Part shown: piece by piece, positions 8,030-16,321 of the stretch
Layout of the letters: every line of letters starts with the position of its first letter
Position numbering within the stretch: the first letter of the stretch is position 1
DNA from: Anaerolineae bacterium
GTDB taxonomy: Bacteria; Chloroflexota; Anaerolineae; JAADDB01
DNA length: 42,347 nucleotides
Reading direction: 5' to 3'
Assembly (NCBI GenBank): GCA_015486845.1
Contig: WFQU01000151.1
Span: 1-42,347 of the forward strand
The notes under the pieces: model-generated
Database searches by the model: none
What the model was told of the DNA's origin: nothing
Seen by the model: only the letters and a program-made list of their open reading frames with translations
Translations under genes and position numbers: made by a program

Positions 8030-8894
8030 TTACAGGGCCAAATCGAATGGCAGATCACTAATATCACGAAGACGTCTGCCTCGAATCAGGGTCATGAGCA
8101 TATCCATCTGATCCTCGTTATCTATTTCTTCGATTGCTTTTTGCAGTTCCGGCAACGCAATATGATAAACACAATCCAAATCTCCAGTCCCCATGGCCAA
8201 TGAAGCTAAGCGTGTTGGTAACGGTTCAGCCGTAACGGCCATAACATGAGGCAAAGGCCCTTTTCGGTTGCGAATCAAATTGAGGGCTTCCGTCCTGGCG
8301 TTTTTCCCCCCATCGCTGCGCAATATCCATTTACAAGAAATACTGGCATGCAGTATGGGACGAGGATGCGCGTAGTTCATTTGACGCAATGGTGTGAGTT
8401 TTGCCAATGAGCTATCTGATTGCATCAAAGTTGTCGTCACATTAATTTCCTCATCTGAAACAGGTTGACGGCCAATGACGATATCCGGTGTAATGATATA
8501 GTCTTTACCCAATGAAGATGATAAAGTCTCGTCTTGCTGGATACGTTCTTCTAAAACAGCCAAATGCTCGTACTGATCAAAAGCCGTTATGGGTGTTTGC
8601 GTAGAATACAACCAATGCCCTGGCCGTATAATGATGCAACAACGCAAAAGCTTGCTCAAGAAAATTTTTTGTCACGGTTTCGAAAATGCGTCCAGCTACT
8701 TGGCCCGAAATACTTTTCCCCGTCGAGGAACAACGCATTTGGGCCACCATGCCCTGGGCAATCGAGCGGCTAGCTTTGTTCCCCTTGTCAGCAAAATTGA
8801 AATATACTGTTTCCCCATCTTGTTGCACCCTGATGATCTCAGTACATAATCTCTGGTGATAGGCCTGACGCAGGTCAAAAAAGTTCATTTTCAT
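8030..8894 (-). pseudogene. NgoMIV-like type II restriction endonuclease, frameshifted
   Basis: Together two overlapping frames encode a protein of about 287 residues that follows the NgoMIV endonuclease (286 residues, cuts GCCGGC) from end to end. The first frame (8894 to about 8631) ends its homology at FALLHH. The second (about 8629 to 8030) continues with IRPGHW, DYIITPDIVIGR, LHASISCKWILRSDG, NARTEALNLIRNRKG, MGTGDLDCVYH and DISDLPFDLAL. The Asp of ITPDI and the SCKW segment with its Lys correspond to the metal-binding catalytic core. One extra base near 8630 separates the frames, so no complete enzyme can be made unless this is a sequencing error or a programmed shift. The first ATG overlaps the stop of the upstream methyltransferase gene. 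GC content is low here (one 60-base block about 37%), which suggests recent acquisition. Confidence 0.85.
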
Positions 8895-10351
8895 TCCCTT
8901 GCTTGCCTTATGGGTTTGTAGGAACCGATAACGTATTCTTCGTGCATGCGCTGCTGAATCTGTGAATTCGGATCTCGCACCGAGCTGGCAGTCATCATAC
9001 GACGATTTCGATCAATATGCCGTATCTCAATTTTAGGAACCTGAAACCCAACACTCTCCCCAATCTCGGCCAAACAGACTCCTGTTTCTGTACTTAGATC
9101 GCGCATAACGGAATTCGCTACCACGACAATAGCTGCTTTACCTAGTTTAAGCATTCGAAACATCTCACGCAAGATTCGAACCATCTCGGTGTAGTAACGG
9201 TGCAATGCCAGTCCCTTTTTTCTATCCCTGCTTGTTAGCTCCGAGACAATGGCTGCAGTCTTGTACGGTAAAGGAACGAATGAGAAATCAGTGACTGTTT
9301 CACCACCGATATATGCCTGGCGTTGTTTCTCTAAGTCGTCAATGGGATAGTCCATCCAAACTAACGAAAACTTGTGAGCCCGCATGTAATCTATTGCGTT
9401 CGAGGCATAAGGAGGAGACGTGACAATCAAATCAACCGAAGATGACCTCAATGGTATCCACTGAGCATTGCCCCAAATAACAAAAGGGCTGAAACTTGCT
9501 GGTGCTGTCGCAAACAATCCGTCTAAATAAGGCTGCTCCCTTTCTGGAGAAAGCTCGGAGAGTCCCCTTAGATTTTGCCGAACTCGCTTGGAAAATTCTG
9601 CAATAGATGAACGCAATTTCTTCACCAAGAATCTAGCTCTCCCCGACGGAATATCTGCTTCTTTTTCTCCCATGATGATCTCTCCACGCTCGTCCACCAC
9701 TATTTTCGCACGATGCGGCCGGGTATGAGCCAAGTCGAAAGCTAAAGATACCCCCCTAGACTTAGTGATGATGATGGCCGAAAAGGCCAGTTTTAGGAAC
9801 AAACGCACTTTCTCATCGCCAACCTGCTCGATCTCACGAAACAGCGCCCACAATTCTATTTACGTCTCGCGAGCAAACCAATAATCAACAAACGCTCTCG
9901 TTTTTGCATCCCACCGCTTCTGCAAACTCCCTTCCAGGCTGGTCTTGTCTTTGCGAACAGCGTAAGCTGCATTTTGGACAACTGCCATGCTAATTTGAGC
10001 TACCAGATTCGATTTTAGCGGCGTCACTTTGGTTTTCGTTAGCATCAGCGCCAGTGGATCAATGTCGAGCCCCAAACCCTGCCTGCCCGTCAAAAACGCC
10101 TCCAGCACGGTCGTGCCAGAACCCATCATGGGATCGAGAACAACGTCTCCAGGCAATGTCAATGCTTGGATAAACTTGTGCGGCAATTGAGGAGGAAATT
10201 TTGCCGGAAAGGAATAGAAATGGTGAGAAGCATAGCCGCTATTTTGCTCGCGAAAGTCTAAGTCCTGTCCCAAGAGCGCAGCAAGTTTCTCTTTAGTCCC
10301 CATATCAGGTATATCAATCCGTTTCATCGAAATTGGCTGGTAGATGCCCAT
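8891..10351 (-). pseudogene. DNA methyltransferase (SPPY type, N4-cytosine-like), split by an in-frame stop
   Basis: Modification partner of the endonuclease. Read through, it is about 486 residues. The AdoMet-binding motif I DPMMGSGTTVLEAF is near residue 92 with GLDIDPLA after it, and the catalytic motif IV TSPPY is near residue 310. The order (AdoMet motif first, SPPY second) is that of alpha-type amino-methyltransferases, and SPPY favours N4-cytosine over N6-adenine. A TAA at 9862-9860 interrupts the frame after YWFARET. The same frame continues at once with IELWALFREIEQV and shows no other break, so one CAA-to-TAA-like change is likely. Re-initiation at TTG 9853 could give a C-terminal half without the AdoMet motif. 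The product would be inactive unless the halves pair or the stop is read through. Confidence 0.82.
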
Positions 10352-10354
10352 CAA

Positions 10355-10927
10355 GAATATCGCCTCAAGTGGAAAAAAGAATTCACGTCTCGTTGTTTAG
10401 ACCCGATTGTACTTCACGCCATCCTTTCGTGCAAGCCCCAAGAAATGCCCCTCCGCAAAACAAGTCAGTGACCCGGCCGCGCAATAAAACAAGAATGACC
10501 ACGAGCACGCAACACACCACAGCGGATGAAAATCAGCCGGTGGCCGGTGGCCGACCGCCGATGGCAGATACACCAGGGAGTGCGGTTTGTGCGTCGGCGT
10601 TCCGCAGTGCCCGGGACGGAGAAGTTGAACTTCTCTCAGAAGCTGAACTTCTTTACCGATGCGGTTTCAACAAGGACAAAGGAAAGTGACAAAGCTGTTG
10701 GCCTGTGCGCAGTGAACTTCCTGACCACTGACGACTGCAGTCGAGCCTTTAGGCGGCTTGGAGGAGTCAACACCGGCTAAAGCCTCGACGCCAGTGATAA
10801 GGGAAGGTGCCGCACTTTTCTAACGACGACATCTTCGGGATCGTTTTTTTTCACTGTTTTTTATCTGCGTGCGCAGCCCGCGTTAATCTGCGTTCCATTT
10901 TATTTTCAGGGAAGCGGCGTCAGAGGA
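10355..10927. other. Repeat-filled intergenic region
   Basis: No gene seen. It contains a phrase (10519-10538) shared with 23422-23441 and 23757-23776, and an AGAAGTTGAACTTCT palindrome pair (10621-10652). A segment with TAAAGCCTCGACGCCAGT near 10778 is related, in reverse, to 13743-13760, and a copy of the CTGCGTTAATCTGCGTTCC repeat runs at 10864-10911. Confidence 0.7.
10621..10652. repeat. GAAGTTGAACTTC palindrome repeat, copy 1
   Basis: Two tandem near-copies of the 13-base palindrome GAAGTTGAACTTC, separated by TCTCA. Further copies lie at 13574, 19296, 19478 and 42139; all are intergenic. Confidence 0.75.
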
Positions 10928-11839
10928 CTACGGCCGGAACAACGCGGCCAGCGCCGCTTCCAAAGTGGGGAAACGAAACTGGAAGCCCAAATCCAGCAGG
11001 CGCTCGGGTAGGGCGCGCTGCCCTTTGAGCACGATTGTTGCCATTTTGCCCAAGAGCAAGTTCAAGGCGATGGCCGGCACGGGCAACCAGTTTGGCCGGC
11101 CCATGACATGGCCCAAAACAGCGGCGAAATCCGCGTTGGTAACCGGATTTGGCGCCGTCAGGTTGAAAGGTCCGGCGGCATCGTCTCGATCCAGCAAGAA
11201 AAGGATAGCACCCACTTCATCCGCCATTTGAATCCAGGGCAGCCATTGCCTTCCGCTGCCGGTCGACCCACCAACGAAGAAACGAAACGGCAACGCCATT
11301 TTGGGCAATGCGCCGCCCTCTCGGCTCAGCACGACGCCAGTACGGATGGTGGCCCGGCGCACACCCATCCCCTCCACCGGCACGGTGGAAGCCTCCCAAG
11401 CCATGACCACTTGGGCCAGGAAATCATCCCCCGGTCTGGCTGTCTCGATGATGATTTCGTCGCCGCGCGGTCCGTAGTATCCCACCGCCGAAGCCTGAAT
11501 CAGCACCTGCGGCGGTCGTTCGACCTGGGCAATCGCTTCCACCACGGCTTGGCCGGCGTTCAACCTGCTTTCCCGAATGCGCTCTTTGCGCGCTGCCGAC
11601 CAGCGGCCGGACGAGATATTTTCCCCGGCTAAATTGATCATCGCATCGGCGCCATTGACCCAATGCGCCCAGCCGGCCGCCGTCTTGCCATCCCAGCGGA
11701 TCAAAGTCACGCCCTGGGGCATGGGCCGGGCTCGATCCGGATTCCGGCTCAATACAATCACTTCGTCGCCCCGGCGCTTAAGCGCCGTAACAACCGCCCG
11801 GCCGATGAGGCCGGTACCGCCACTAATGATGACCTTCAT
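10928..11839 (-). CDS. TIGR01777 family NAD(P)-dependent epimerase-like protein
   Basis: Extended short-chain dehydrogenase fold protein of the YfcH/SulA-related TIGR01777 family. The N-terminus MKVIISGGTGLIGRAVVTAL holds the Rossmann GxxGxxG nucleotide site. The family marker NLAGENISSGRWS appears near residue 72 and SAVGYYGPRGD near 115. The C-terminal DUF1731-like part is visible (NLTAPNPVTNADFAAVLG, FRFPTLEAAL). At 303 residues it has the normal length. The exact reaction of the family is unsettled. It starts 12 bases after the glycosyltransferase stop, with ribosome site GGAATGGAG, so the two are probably co-transcribed. Confidence 0.92.
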   Translation of the reverse strand: MKVIISGGTGLIGRAVVTALKRRGDEVIVLSRNPDRARPMPQGVTLIRWDGKTAAGWAHWVNGADAMINLAGENISSGRWSAARKERIRESRLNAGQAVVEAIAQVERPPQVLIQASAVGYYGPRGDEIIIETARPGDDFLAQVVMAWEASTVPVEGMGVRRATIRTGVVLSREGGALPKMALPFRFFVGGSTGSGRQWLPWIQMADEVGAILFLLDRDDAAGPFNLTAPNPVTNADFAAVLGHVMGRPNWLPVPAIALNLLLGKMATIVLKGQRALPERLLDLGFQFRFPTLEAALAALFRP

Positions 11840-11851
11840 ACTCCATTCCTT

Positions 11852-13456
11852 TCAGTGTCCTCGCGGCAACGCATAAATAACCACTGCGGTACCCTTTTGT
11901 CCCAAAACAGGCAACGGCTGCCAGCCAGCCGGAGCTCGTCGCGGGTCTAGCCAGATTTTGTACGGACGGTTGCCATCCTTAGCGGCAGAAACGACCACAT
12001 ATTCAGCGCCGATTGCTTTGGCATAGCGAGCTACCAAGTCTGGTGCCGCGTCCGGCATAGGTAGATGCACGCCGTCGCTATAGAATGGCACCTGGCTCGT
12101 TTTGGACATGACGCGCTTAGCCGGGTTAGGATCAGACTGTCGAAGCCATTCCCCTGCCGCTTTCTGTGTTCGATCCGGCACGACTGTTAAATGTCTCCAG
12201 GTCTGCCGGGTCAGCGGCATGGAAAACAGCAACAATAGCGTCAAAAAAGCCGTCACGGCGGACGGTACCCAGCGCCGCCCCCCCCACCATTTCTGAGGCA
12301 GCTGCTGGAACCAGGCCAAGCCCGCCCCGGCCCAGAGTGCGGCCAGCGGCACAATAGGAAACAGGTAGCGTGTCCAGACGAACAGAATAGTAGAAATACC
12401 GAGATAGGCAATAGCCGCGTAAAGCAACAAGAAGAGATTGCCGGCACAGCAGCGTCGACGACAAGCGTATGCCCAGCCGAGCAAAACGAACAGCCAGACC
12501 AGCGGTGCCAGCAGTTCCGACCAGAGAATGCGAGCCTCTTCGCGCAGTGTGACCAACATGTCCGACCAACGGGAACGCTCCAAAAAACTGGGCCTGGCAT
12601 CCGGTGCGCCGGCTAACACTAACGCATTGCGGTGTAGCAATGGCCCGGCGGCCGTGGCATCCGGATTGAGGCCATAAGCTGCCTGTTGATAGTCCATGCC
12701 GGCGGCAATCCGCTTGCCGATGCTAAAATTGATGATCCCTTTCGTTTCTACGGTCAGCCGGCCAGTCTGGGCGCTAAGCCAGATTACCATCGGTGCGGCC
12801 AGCAACAGGAAAAGAGCGACGGAAAGCGCTAATTGGGTGAGCCAGCCCCGCCACGGACGGCGTTGCCAAAGCCCGATAGCGGCTAATATGAACCAACTAA
12901 CGGCGAAGTAAACCGCACCCTCGCTTTTGAGTAAATATGCGACGCCGAAAGCAGTCGCCATGAGCAGCGGCCAACGCCGGTTGTCGTGATGTTGTAATGC
13001 TTGCCAAGTAGCATATATGCCCAAGAGCCAAAATAAGGTAAAAACGCTTTCCACCCGCACTAAAACGGCATAATGGCCGAGAAACGGGTGCATTGCGACC
13101 AGCAACGCCGCCCAATGGCCGGCCCAACGATCAGCGAACACTGTTTCACCCCAGAGATAGCTCAATGCTACAATACCGGCGCCGGCCAAGAGCGAGACGA
13201 GCCGGCCGGCGATAACCAAATCAATACCGAGTTTTCCCAGACCGGCAATGAACCAGGGCAGCGCCGAGACCATCACCAATTCTTTTTCGCCTAAGATGCC
13301 GATATAGCCCTGGCCGGCCAGCAAATGCCGGGCTAAAGTGACATAGGTGGTGCCCTCTGTTTGCAACACCTGGGCCCCCCATAAATAGGGCAACCGCAGA
13401 AAGATGCCTGCTGTGAACCAATAACTCCAAAGCGGCAGACGATGTGACTTGATCAC
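11852..13456 (-). CDS. GT39-like membrane glycosyltransferase (ArnT/PMT-type)
   Basis: Polytopic membrane protein of the GT-C superfamily, which moves a sugar from a polyprenyl-phosphate donor to lipid or protein outside the membrane. The 534 residues show about ten hydrophobic segments, for example LVSLLAGAGIVALSYLWG, LALSVALFLLLAAPMVIWLS and AVTAFLTLLLLFSMPL. A soluble C-terminal part of about 110 residues follows. An acidic first external loop (QTEGTTYVTLARHLLAG) sits where GT39 enzymes have the catalytic acidic residue. The start is GTG at 13456, placed 6 bases after CAGAGGAG. That ribosome site is supplied by a dispersed repeat (13463-13516). Donor and acceptor are unknown. Confidence 0.82.
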   Translation of the reverse strand: MIKSHRLPLWSYWFTAGIFLRLPYLWGAQVLQTEGTTYVTLARHLLAGQGYIGILGEKELVMVSALPWFIAGLGKLGIDLVIAGRLVSLLAGAGIVALSYLWGETVFADRWAGHWAALLVAMHPFLGHYAVLVRVESVFTLFWLLGIYATWQALQHHDNRRWPLLMATAFGVAYLLKSEGAVYFAVSWFILAAIGLWQRRPWRGWLTQLALSVALFLLLAAPMVIWLSAQTGRLTVETKGIINFSIGKRIAAGMDYQQAAYGLNPDATAAGPLLHRNALVLAGAPDARPSFLERSRWSDMLVTLREEARILWSELLAPLVWLFVLLGWAYACRRRCCAGNLFLLLYAAIAYLGISTILFVWTRYLFPIVPLAALWAGAGLAWFQQLPQKWWGGRRWVPSAVTAFLTLLLLFSMPLTRQTWRHLTVVPDRTQKAAGEWLRQSDPNPAKRVMSKTSQVPFYSDGVHLPMPDAAPDLVARYAKAIGAEYVVVSAAKDGNRPYKIWLDPRRAPAGWQPLPVLGQKGTAVVIYALPRGH

Positions 13457-13462
13457 GAAATG

Positions 13463-13516
13463 CTCCTCTGAAAATAAAAATGGGACGCAGATCAACGCAG
13501 GCTGCGCACGCAGATA
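13463..13516 (-). repeat. Dispersed CTGCGTTAATCTGCGT...TTTTCAGAGGAG repeat serving as ribosome binding site
   Basis: Reading leftwards, the element ends in ATTTTCAGAGGAG, directly before the GTG of the glycosyltransferase. Related copies occur at 10864-10911, 23635-23673, 23703-23738 and 23781-23824. The last of these provides the ribosome site of purB. Confidence 0.7.
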
Positions 13517-13573
13517 AAAAACCAGATTAAAAAAACTTGTTTCATTACGGCGTCACGACCACAGTCCCTTTTA

Positions 13574-13604
13574 GAAGTTCAACTTCTCACAGAAGTTGAA
13601 CTTC
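13574..13604. repeat. GAAGTTGAACTTC palindrome repeat, copy 2
   Basis: GAAGTTCAACTTC, TCACA, GAAGTTGAACTTC: two 13-base palindromes that can also pair with each other. Confidence 0.75.
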
Positions 13605-13625
13605 TCCGGCGTTCTCCGCCCGAGC

Positions 13626-13648
13626 GCACGGGGTTCAAATCCCCGTGC
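13626..13648. repeat. GCACGGGG...CCCCGTGC hairpin repeat
   Basis: Perfect 8-bp stem with 7-base loop TTCAAAT. A diverged relative (ACGGAGCT/AGCTCCGT) sits at 16226-16244. It looks like a tRNA T-arm, but no tRNA body adjoins it. Confidence 0.6.
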
Positions 13649-13915
13649 TACGCAAATGATAAGCCCCTTAGAAAGGGGTTGGTGTTGAATAGCCTCTGGG
13701 CAGCGGACGATAGCCTTGACGTACCCCGCCGTCGCACCGGAATCGAGGCTTTAGCCGGTGGTAGGCCCGCTATCCCACCTAAAGGCTTGACGCTAGCCAC
13801 ATCATTTTCAGCCGCTGTAGTGCGCCGTAAACCACCGTGCACTTCTCATGGTCTAACAAAAAGAACTCATTAAAACGAATTCTTCACACTACGATTACAA
13901 ACAACGCGTCACAGC

Positions 13916-14488
13916 CTATAAGCCACTTTTCAACATGGCATTGATTTCATCTATATCAAACGTCTCCGAATCAAATTCGCCCGGCTCATACCAATCCATG
14001 TAAGTCTCGTGTTCCGGATGGTTAGGATCATTGATAGCCTCTAAAAAATCGTAATAACCCCAAATGCCGCCAATGTCTTCGGGAGGGCAAGCTCGTTTAC
14101 CTTTAATGCACACTGGATATTGCACTCCGGATACCCGCGGAAGAATTTTTTCGACGAGAATAATATGTCTCCAGCTATCACCAAAGTCGTACTCGTAGGT
14201 AAACTTACGCCCTGTCATCGGTGCGATCCGCCTGAGTTGGTACTCGCTTTCGTCTTGCATTGGCATCCAATCGTCCGGACTGGGGGCACCGTAGTGGGCG
14301 CCATCAATGGTAAACATGTGCATGTGGGCATCTTCCCACCCCATCGCAATCTGGATAATCTCGTGCAATTTGCTCAGGCTGATGGTGGCAGGGACTAACA
14401 AACGCCTCCAAATAGGTGGCTTGCTGCCCTGTAATGTGACCTTGATTTGGTAAATTGAATTGTTAGCTTTGGTCGATCTCTCTGACAT
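13916..14488 (-). CDS. Plasmid pRiA4b ORF-3 family protein
   Basis: 190-residue protein of the pRiA4b ORF-3-like family (also called the IS1096 passenger TnpR-like family). Matching landmarks are YQIKVTLQGSKPPIWRRLLVPATISLSKLHEIIQ at the N-terminus, MGWEDAHMHMFTIDGAHYG, FTYEYDFGDSWRHIILVE, and ACPPEDIGGIWGYYDFLEAI. Despite the family name no transposon parts are nearby, and the biochemical role of the family is not established. The ATG at 14488 follows AAGGAGAG with a 9-base spacer. It is separated from the next gene upstream by about 1.2 kb on the same strand and looks like a single-gene unit. Confidence 0.9.
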   Translation of the reverse strand: MSERSTKANNSIYQIKVTLQGSKPPIWRRLLVPATISLSKLHEIIQIAMGWEDAHMHMFTIDGAHYGAPSPDDWMPMQDESEYQLRRIAPMTGRKFTYEYDFGDSWRHIILVEKILPRVSGVQYPVCIKGKRACPPEDIGGIWGYYDFLEAINDPNHPEHETYMDWYEPGEFDSETFDIDEINAMLKSGL

Positions 14489-14641
14489 GGAACACTCTCC
14501 TTATGCTATGGAACATGGCTCTACAGCGTGGCTTGGTGGGATAGTAAACGCGCATCCTGACCGCGTAAATAACCGCAATAGCTTCATTATAACTAAAGTT
14601 AGCGCAGTTGACCAACAAGCCAAAATGCACGCTGAGCGATT

Positions 14642-15997
14642 CTACAGCAGCCGGCCCTGCAAAGAGTACGGCCCACTTTTCTCCACCAACACATCCACCA
14701 ACTGCCCCTGCCAGGCTCCTTCCTGCGGGAAGAAAACCAACTTATTAGTGCGCGTGCGGCCCCACCATTTCCCTTTATGCCGGCCTTCCACTAACACTTC
14801 CACAGTTTGCCCGACCAACGCGGCATTCTTTTCTTTCTGGATACTCTCTTGCAACGTTTCCAAAAGCTGATGCCGGCGCCGTTTTTCTTCATCCGGCACA
14901 TCATCCACCATAGTGCGGGCGCTTACCGTGCCGGGCCGCGGCGAATAGCGGGCTAAATGTGCTTTATCTAAGCGCAAATCATGCAGGACCCGGTAGCTGC
15001 CCATGAATTGTGCTTCACTTTCGCCGGGGAAGCCCACAATAACATCGGTATGAATCGCCGCGCCGGGAATCAAACGTCTAATCTTCGCCACCAACGCCTC
15101 ATATTCAGCGACCGTGTAGCCACGGCGCATATTGCGTAACACCTCGTCAGCCCCGGCCTGGATTGGCACTTCGATATGTTCGCACACTTTGGGCAGGTCG
15201 GCCACCGCTCGCAAAATGCGGTCGTCTAAATAGCTGGGATGACTAGTCAGAAAGCGGATGCGCCATAACCCTTCCACCCGGCTCGCTTCGTACAGCAGGT
15301 CGGCCAAATCGGGCGCACCGCCGAAATCCTTGCCGTAACGATCCACGATTTGCCCTAAATAGGTTACCTCGTGCACCCCTTGCCGCACCAGATCTTTCGT
15401 CTCGTCGATAATTTCCGCCAACGGGCGACTCTTTTCACCGCCGCGTCGGGCAGGAATAATACAGTACGTGCAAGCGTGGGAGCAGCCGTAAACGATAGAG
15501 ACGTACGCCGTTACCGGTGGTTCCTTATGCAGAGAGAGGTAACGAATGCTCTGGTAAATCGGCTGCACCGGCTTCATGCTATCCTGCAACTGGTACCGTT
15601 GTCTCGTTGTCGCGATCTCCAGTGCCTGGGCTGCCTGCTCTTCCGCGCCCAGCGCCTCAATGAGCGCACTGGGATCGGACGGCGGCAGGAAGAAATCGAC
15701 ATGTGGGAACTGTTTTCGTAATTGTGGCGCCGGATGGATGCCCACGAGACATCCCATGAGCGCTATTTTCATGCCCGGATGTTTTACTTTCAACGCTTTG
15801 AGTGACTGCGTGTGCCCCACCACTTTATCTTCGGCGCTTTGCCGCACCACGCAGCTTTCCAGAAACAACAGGTCAGCGTCCTCTGCCCGGGCTACCGGTT
15901 CGTAGCCCAATGCATCCAATTCTGCGGCCACGTGGTTAGCATCGGCAACATTCATCTGGCAGCCGATATTCCAGATATGATATTTTTTCGCTTCCAA
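14642..15997 (-). CDS. miaB: tRNA-2-methylthio-N6-dimethylallyladenosine synthase MiaB
   Basis: Radical-SAM methylthiotransferase that adds the 2-methylthio group at A37 of tRNAs reading UNN codons. The N-terminal UPF0004 domain begins KKYHIWNIGCQMN, the MiaB hallmark, with further cluster cysteines in LESCVVR and LMGCLVG. The radical SAM motif CSHACTYC lies near residue 160, followed by PARRGGEKSRP. A C-terminal TRAM domain (VGQTVEVLVEGRHKGKWWGRT) completes it. Length is 451 residues. The TTG at 15997 was chosen: it begins just before the conserved start of the family and has GGGAG seven bases upstream. Longer forms run into a palindromic repeat at 16031-16063. Confidence 0.92.
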   Translation of the reverse strand: MEAKKYHIWNIGCQMNVADANHVAAELDALGYEPVARAEDADLLFLESCVVRQSAEDKVVGHTQSLKALKVKHPGMKIALMGCLVGIHPAPQLRKQFPHVDFFLPPSDPSALIEALGAEEQAAQALEIATTRQRYQLQDSMKPVQPIYQSIRYLSLHKEPPVTAYVSIVYGCSHACTYCIIPARRGGEKSRPLAEIIDETKDLVRQGVHEVTYLGQIVDRYGKDFGGAPDLADLLYEASRVEGLWRIRFLTSHPSYLDDRILRAVADLPKVCEHIEVPIQAGADEVLRNMRRGYTVAEYEALVAKIRRLIPGAAIHTDVIVGFPGESEAQFMGSYRVLHDLRLDKAHLARYSPRPGTVSARTMVDDVPDEEKRRRHQLLETLQESIQKEKNAALVGQTVEVLVEGRHKGKWWGRTRTNKLVFFPQEGAWQGQLVDVLVEKSGPYSLQGRLL

Positions 15998-16030
15998 ATT
16001 GTAAACTCCCGTGAAAATAAACTTCTCTGG

Positions 16031-16063
16031 AGGGTAGCCGAGGGCATTGCCCTCGGCTACCCT
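16031..16063. repeat. 33-base near-perfect palindrome AGGGTAGCCGAGGGCA / TGCCCTCGGCTACCCT
   Basis: Sixteen-base arms with a one-base centre, just upstream of the miaB ribosome site. A diverged copy lies at 25617-25650, and the flanking CAGAGAA is shared in the reverse orientation. It could form a stable hairpin in the miaB leader. Confidence 0.75.
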
Positions 16064-16136
16064 TTCATCGCCGTAGGGCGATTTCGCAGATGTTGCCCGC
16101 GACTTCCAGTCGCCGGGCCTCAAATCGCAGCAAACC

Positions 16137-16156
16137 GGGCGGATCATGATCCGCCC
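16137..16156. repeat. 20-base perfect palindrome
   Basis: GGGCGGATCATGATCCGCCC, intergenic between uvrA and miaB. It looks like a repetitive extragenic palindrome rather than an operator. Confidence 0.6.
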
Positions 16157-16225
16157 CTACGCGCCAACAACCATCCATTCGACACAACGCTTGAGTCCCC
16201 CTCGGGGGGCTTCCCAAATTGTAGC

Positions 16226-16244
16226 ACGGAGCTTTGAGCTCCGT
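16226..16244. repeat. ACGGAGCT...AGCTCCGT hairpin repeat
   Basis: 8-bp stem with loop TTG, preceded by GTAGC. It is related in layout to the hairpin at 13626-13648. Confidence 0.5.
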
Positions 16245-16321
16245 CACGCCCCGAAAACAGCTTCATAGAACGCCGATCACCGCAAATGGGCACCACACCG
16301 ATCCTGTTTGCAGGTTCCCGG

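Larger units (their letters stand above)
13517..13915. other. Repeat-filled intergenic region
   Basis: No gene seen. It holds the GAAGTTCAACTTC repeat (13574-13604), a hairpin GCACGGGG/CCCCGTGC (13626-13648), and a segment with GAGGCTTTAGCCGGTG related to 10767-10790. Confidence 0.65.

Noticed and set aside
13626-13648. Sequence looking like a tRNA T-arm (CGGGGTTCAAATCCCCG)
   Set aside because: No acceptor, D or anticodon arms adjoin it; the flanks are dispersed repeats and a related hairpin occurs at 16226. Not called a tRNA or an attachment site.
13916-14488. Mobile element, because of the pRiA4b ORF-3 / IS1096 family name
   Set aside because: No transposase or inverted ends are nearby; the domain is widespread as a chromosomal single gene.
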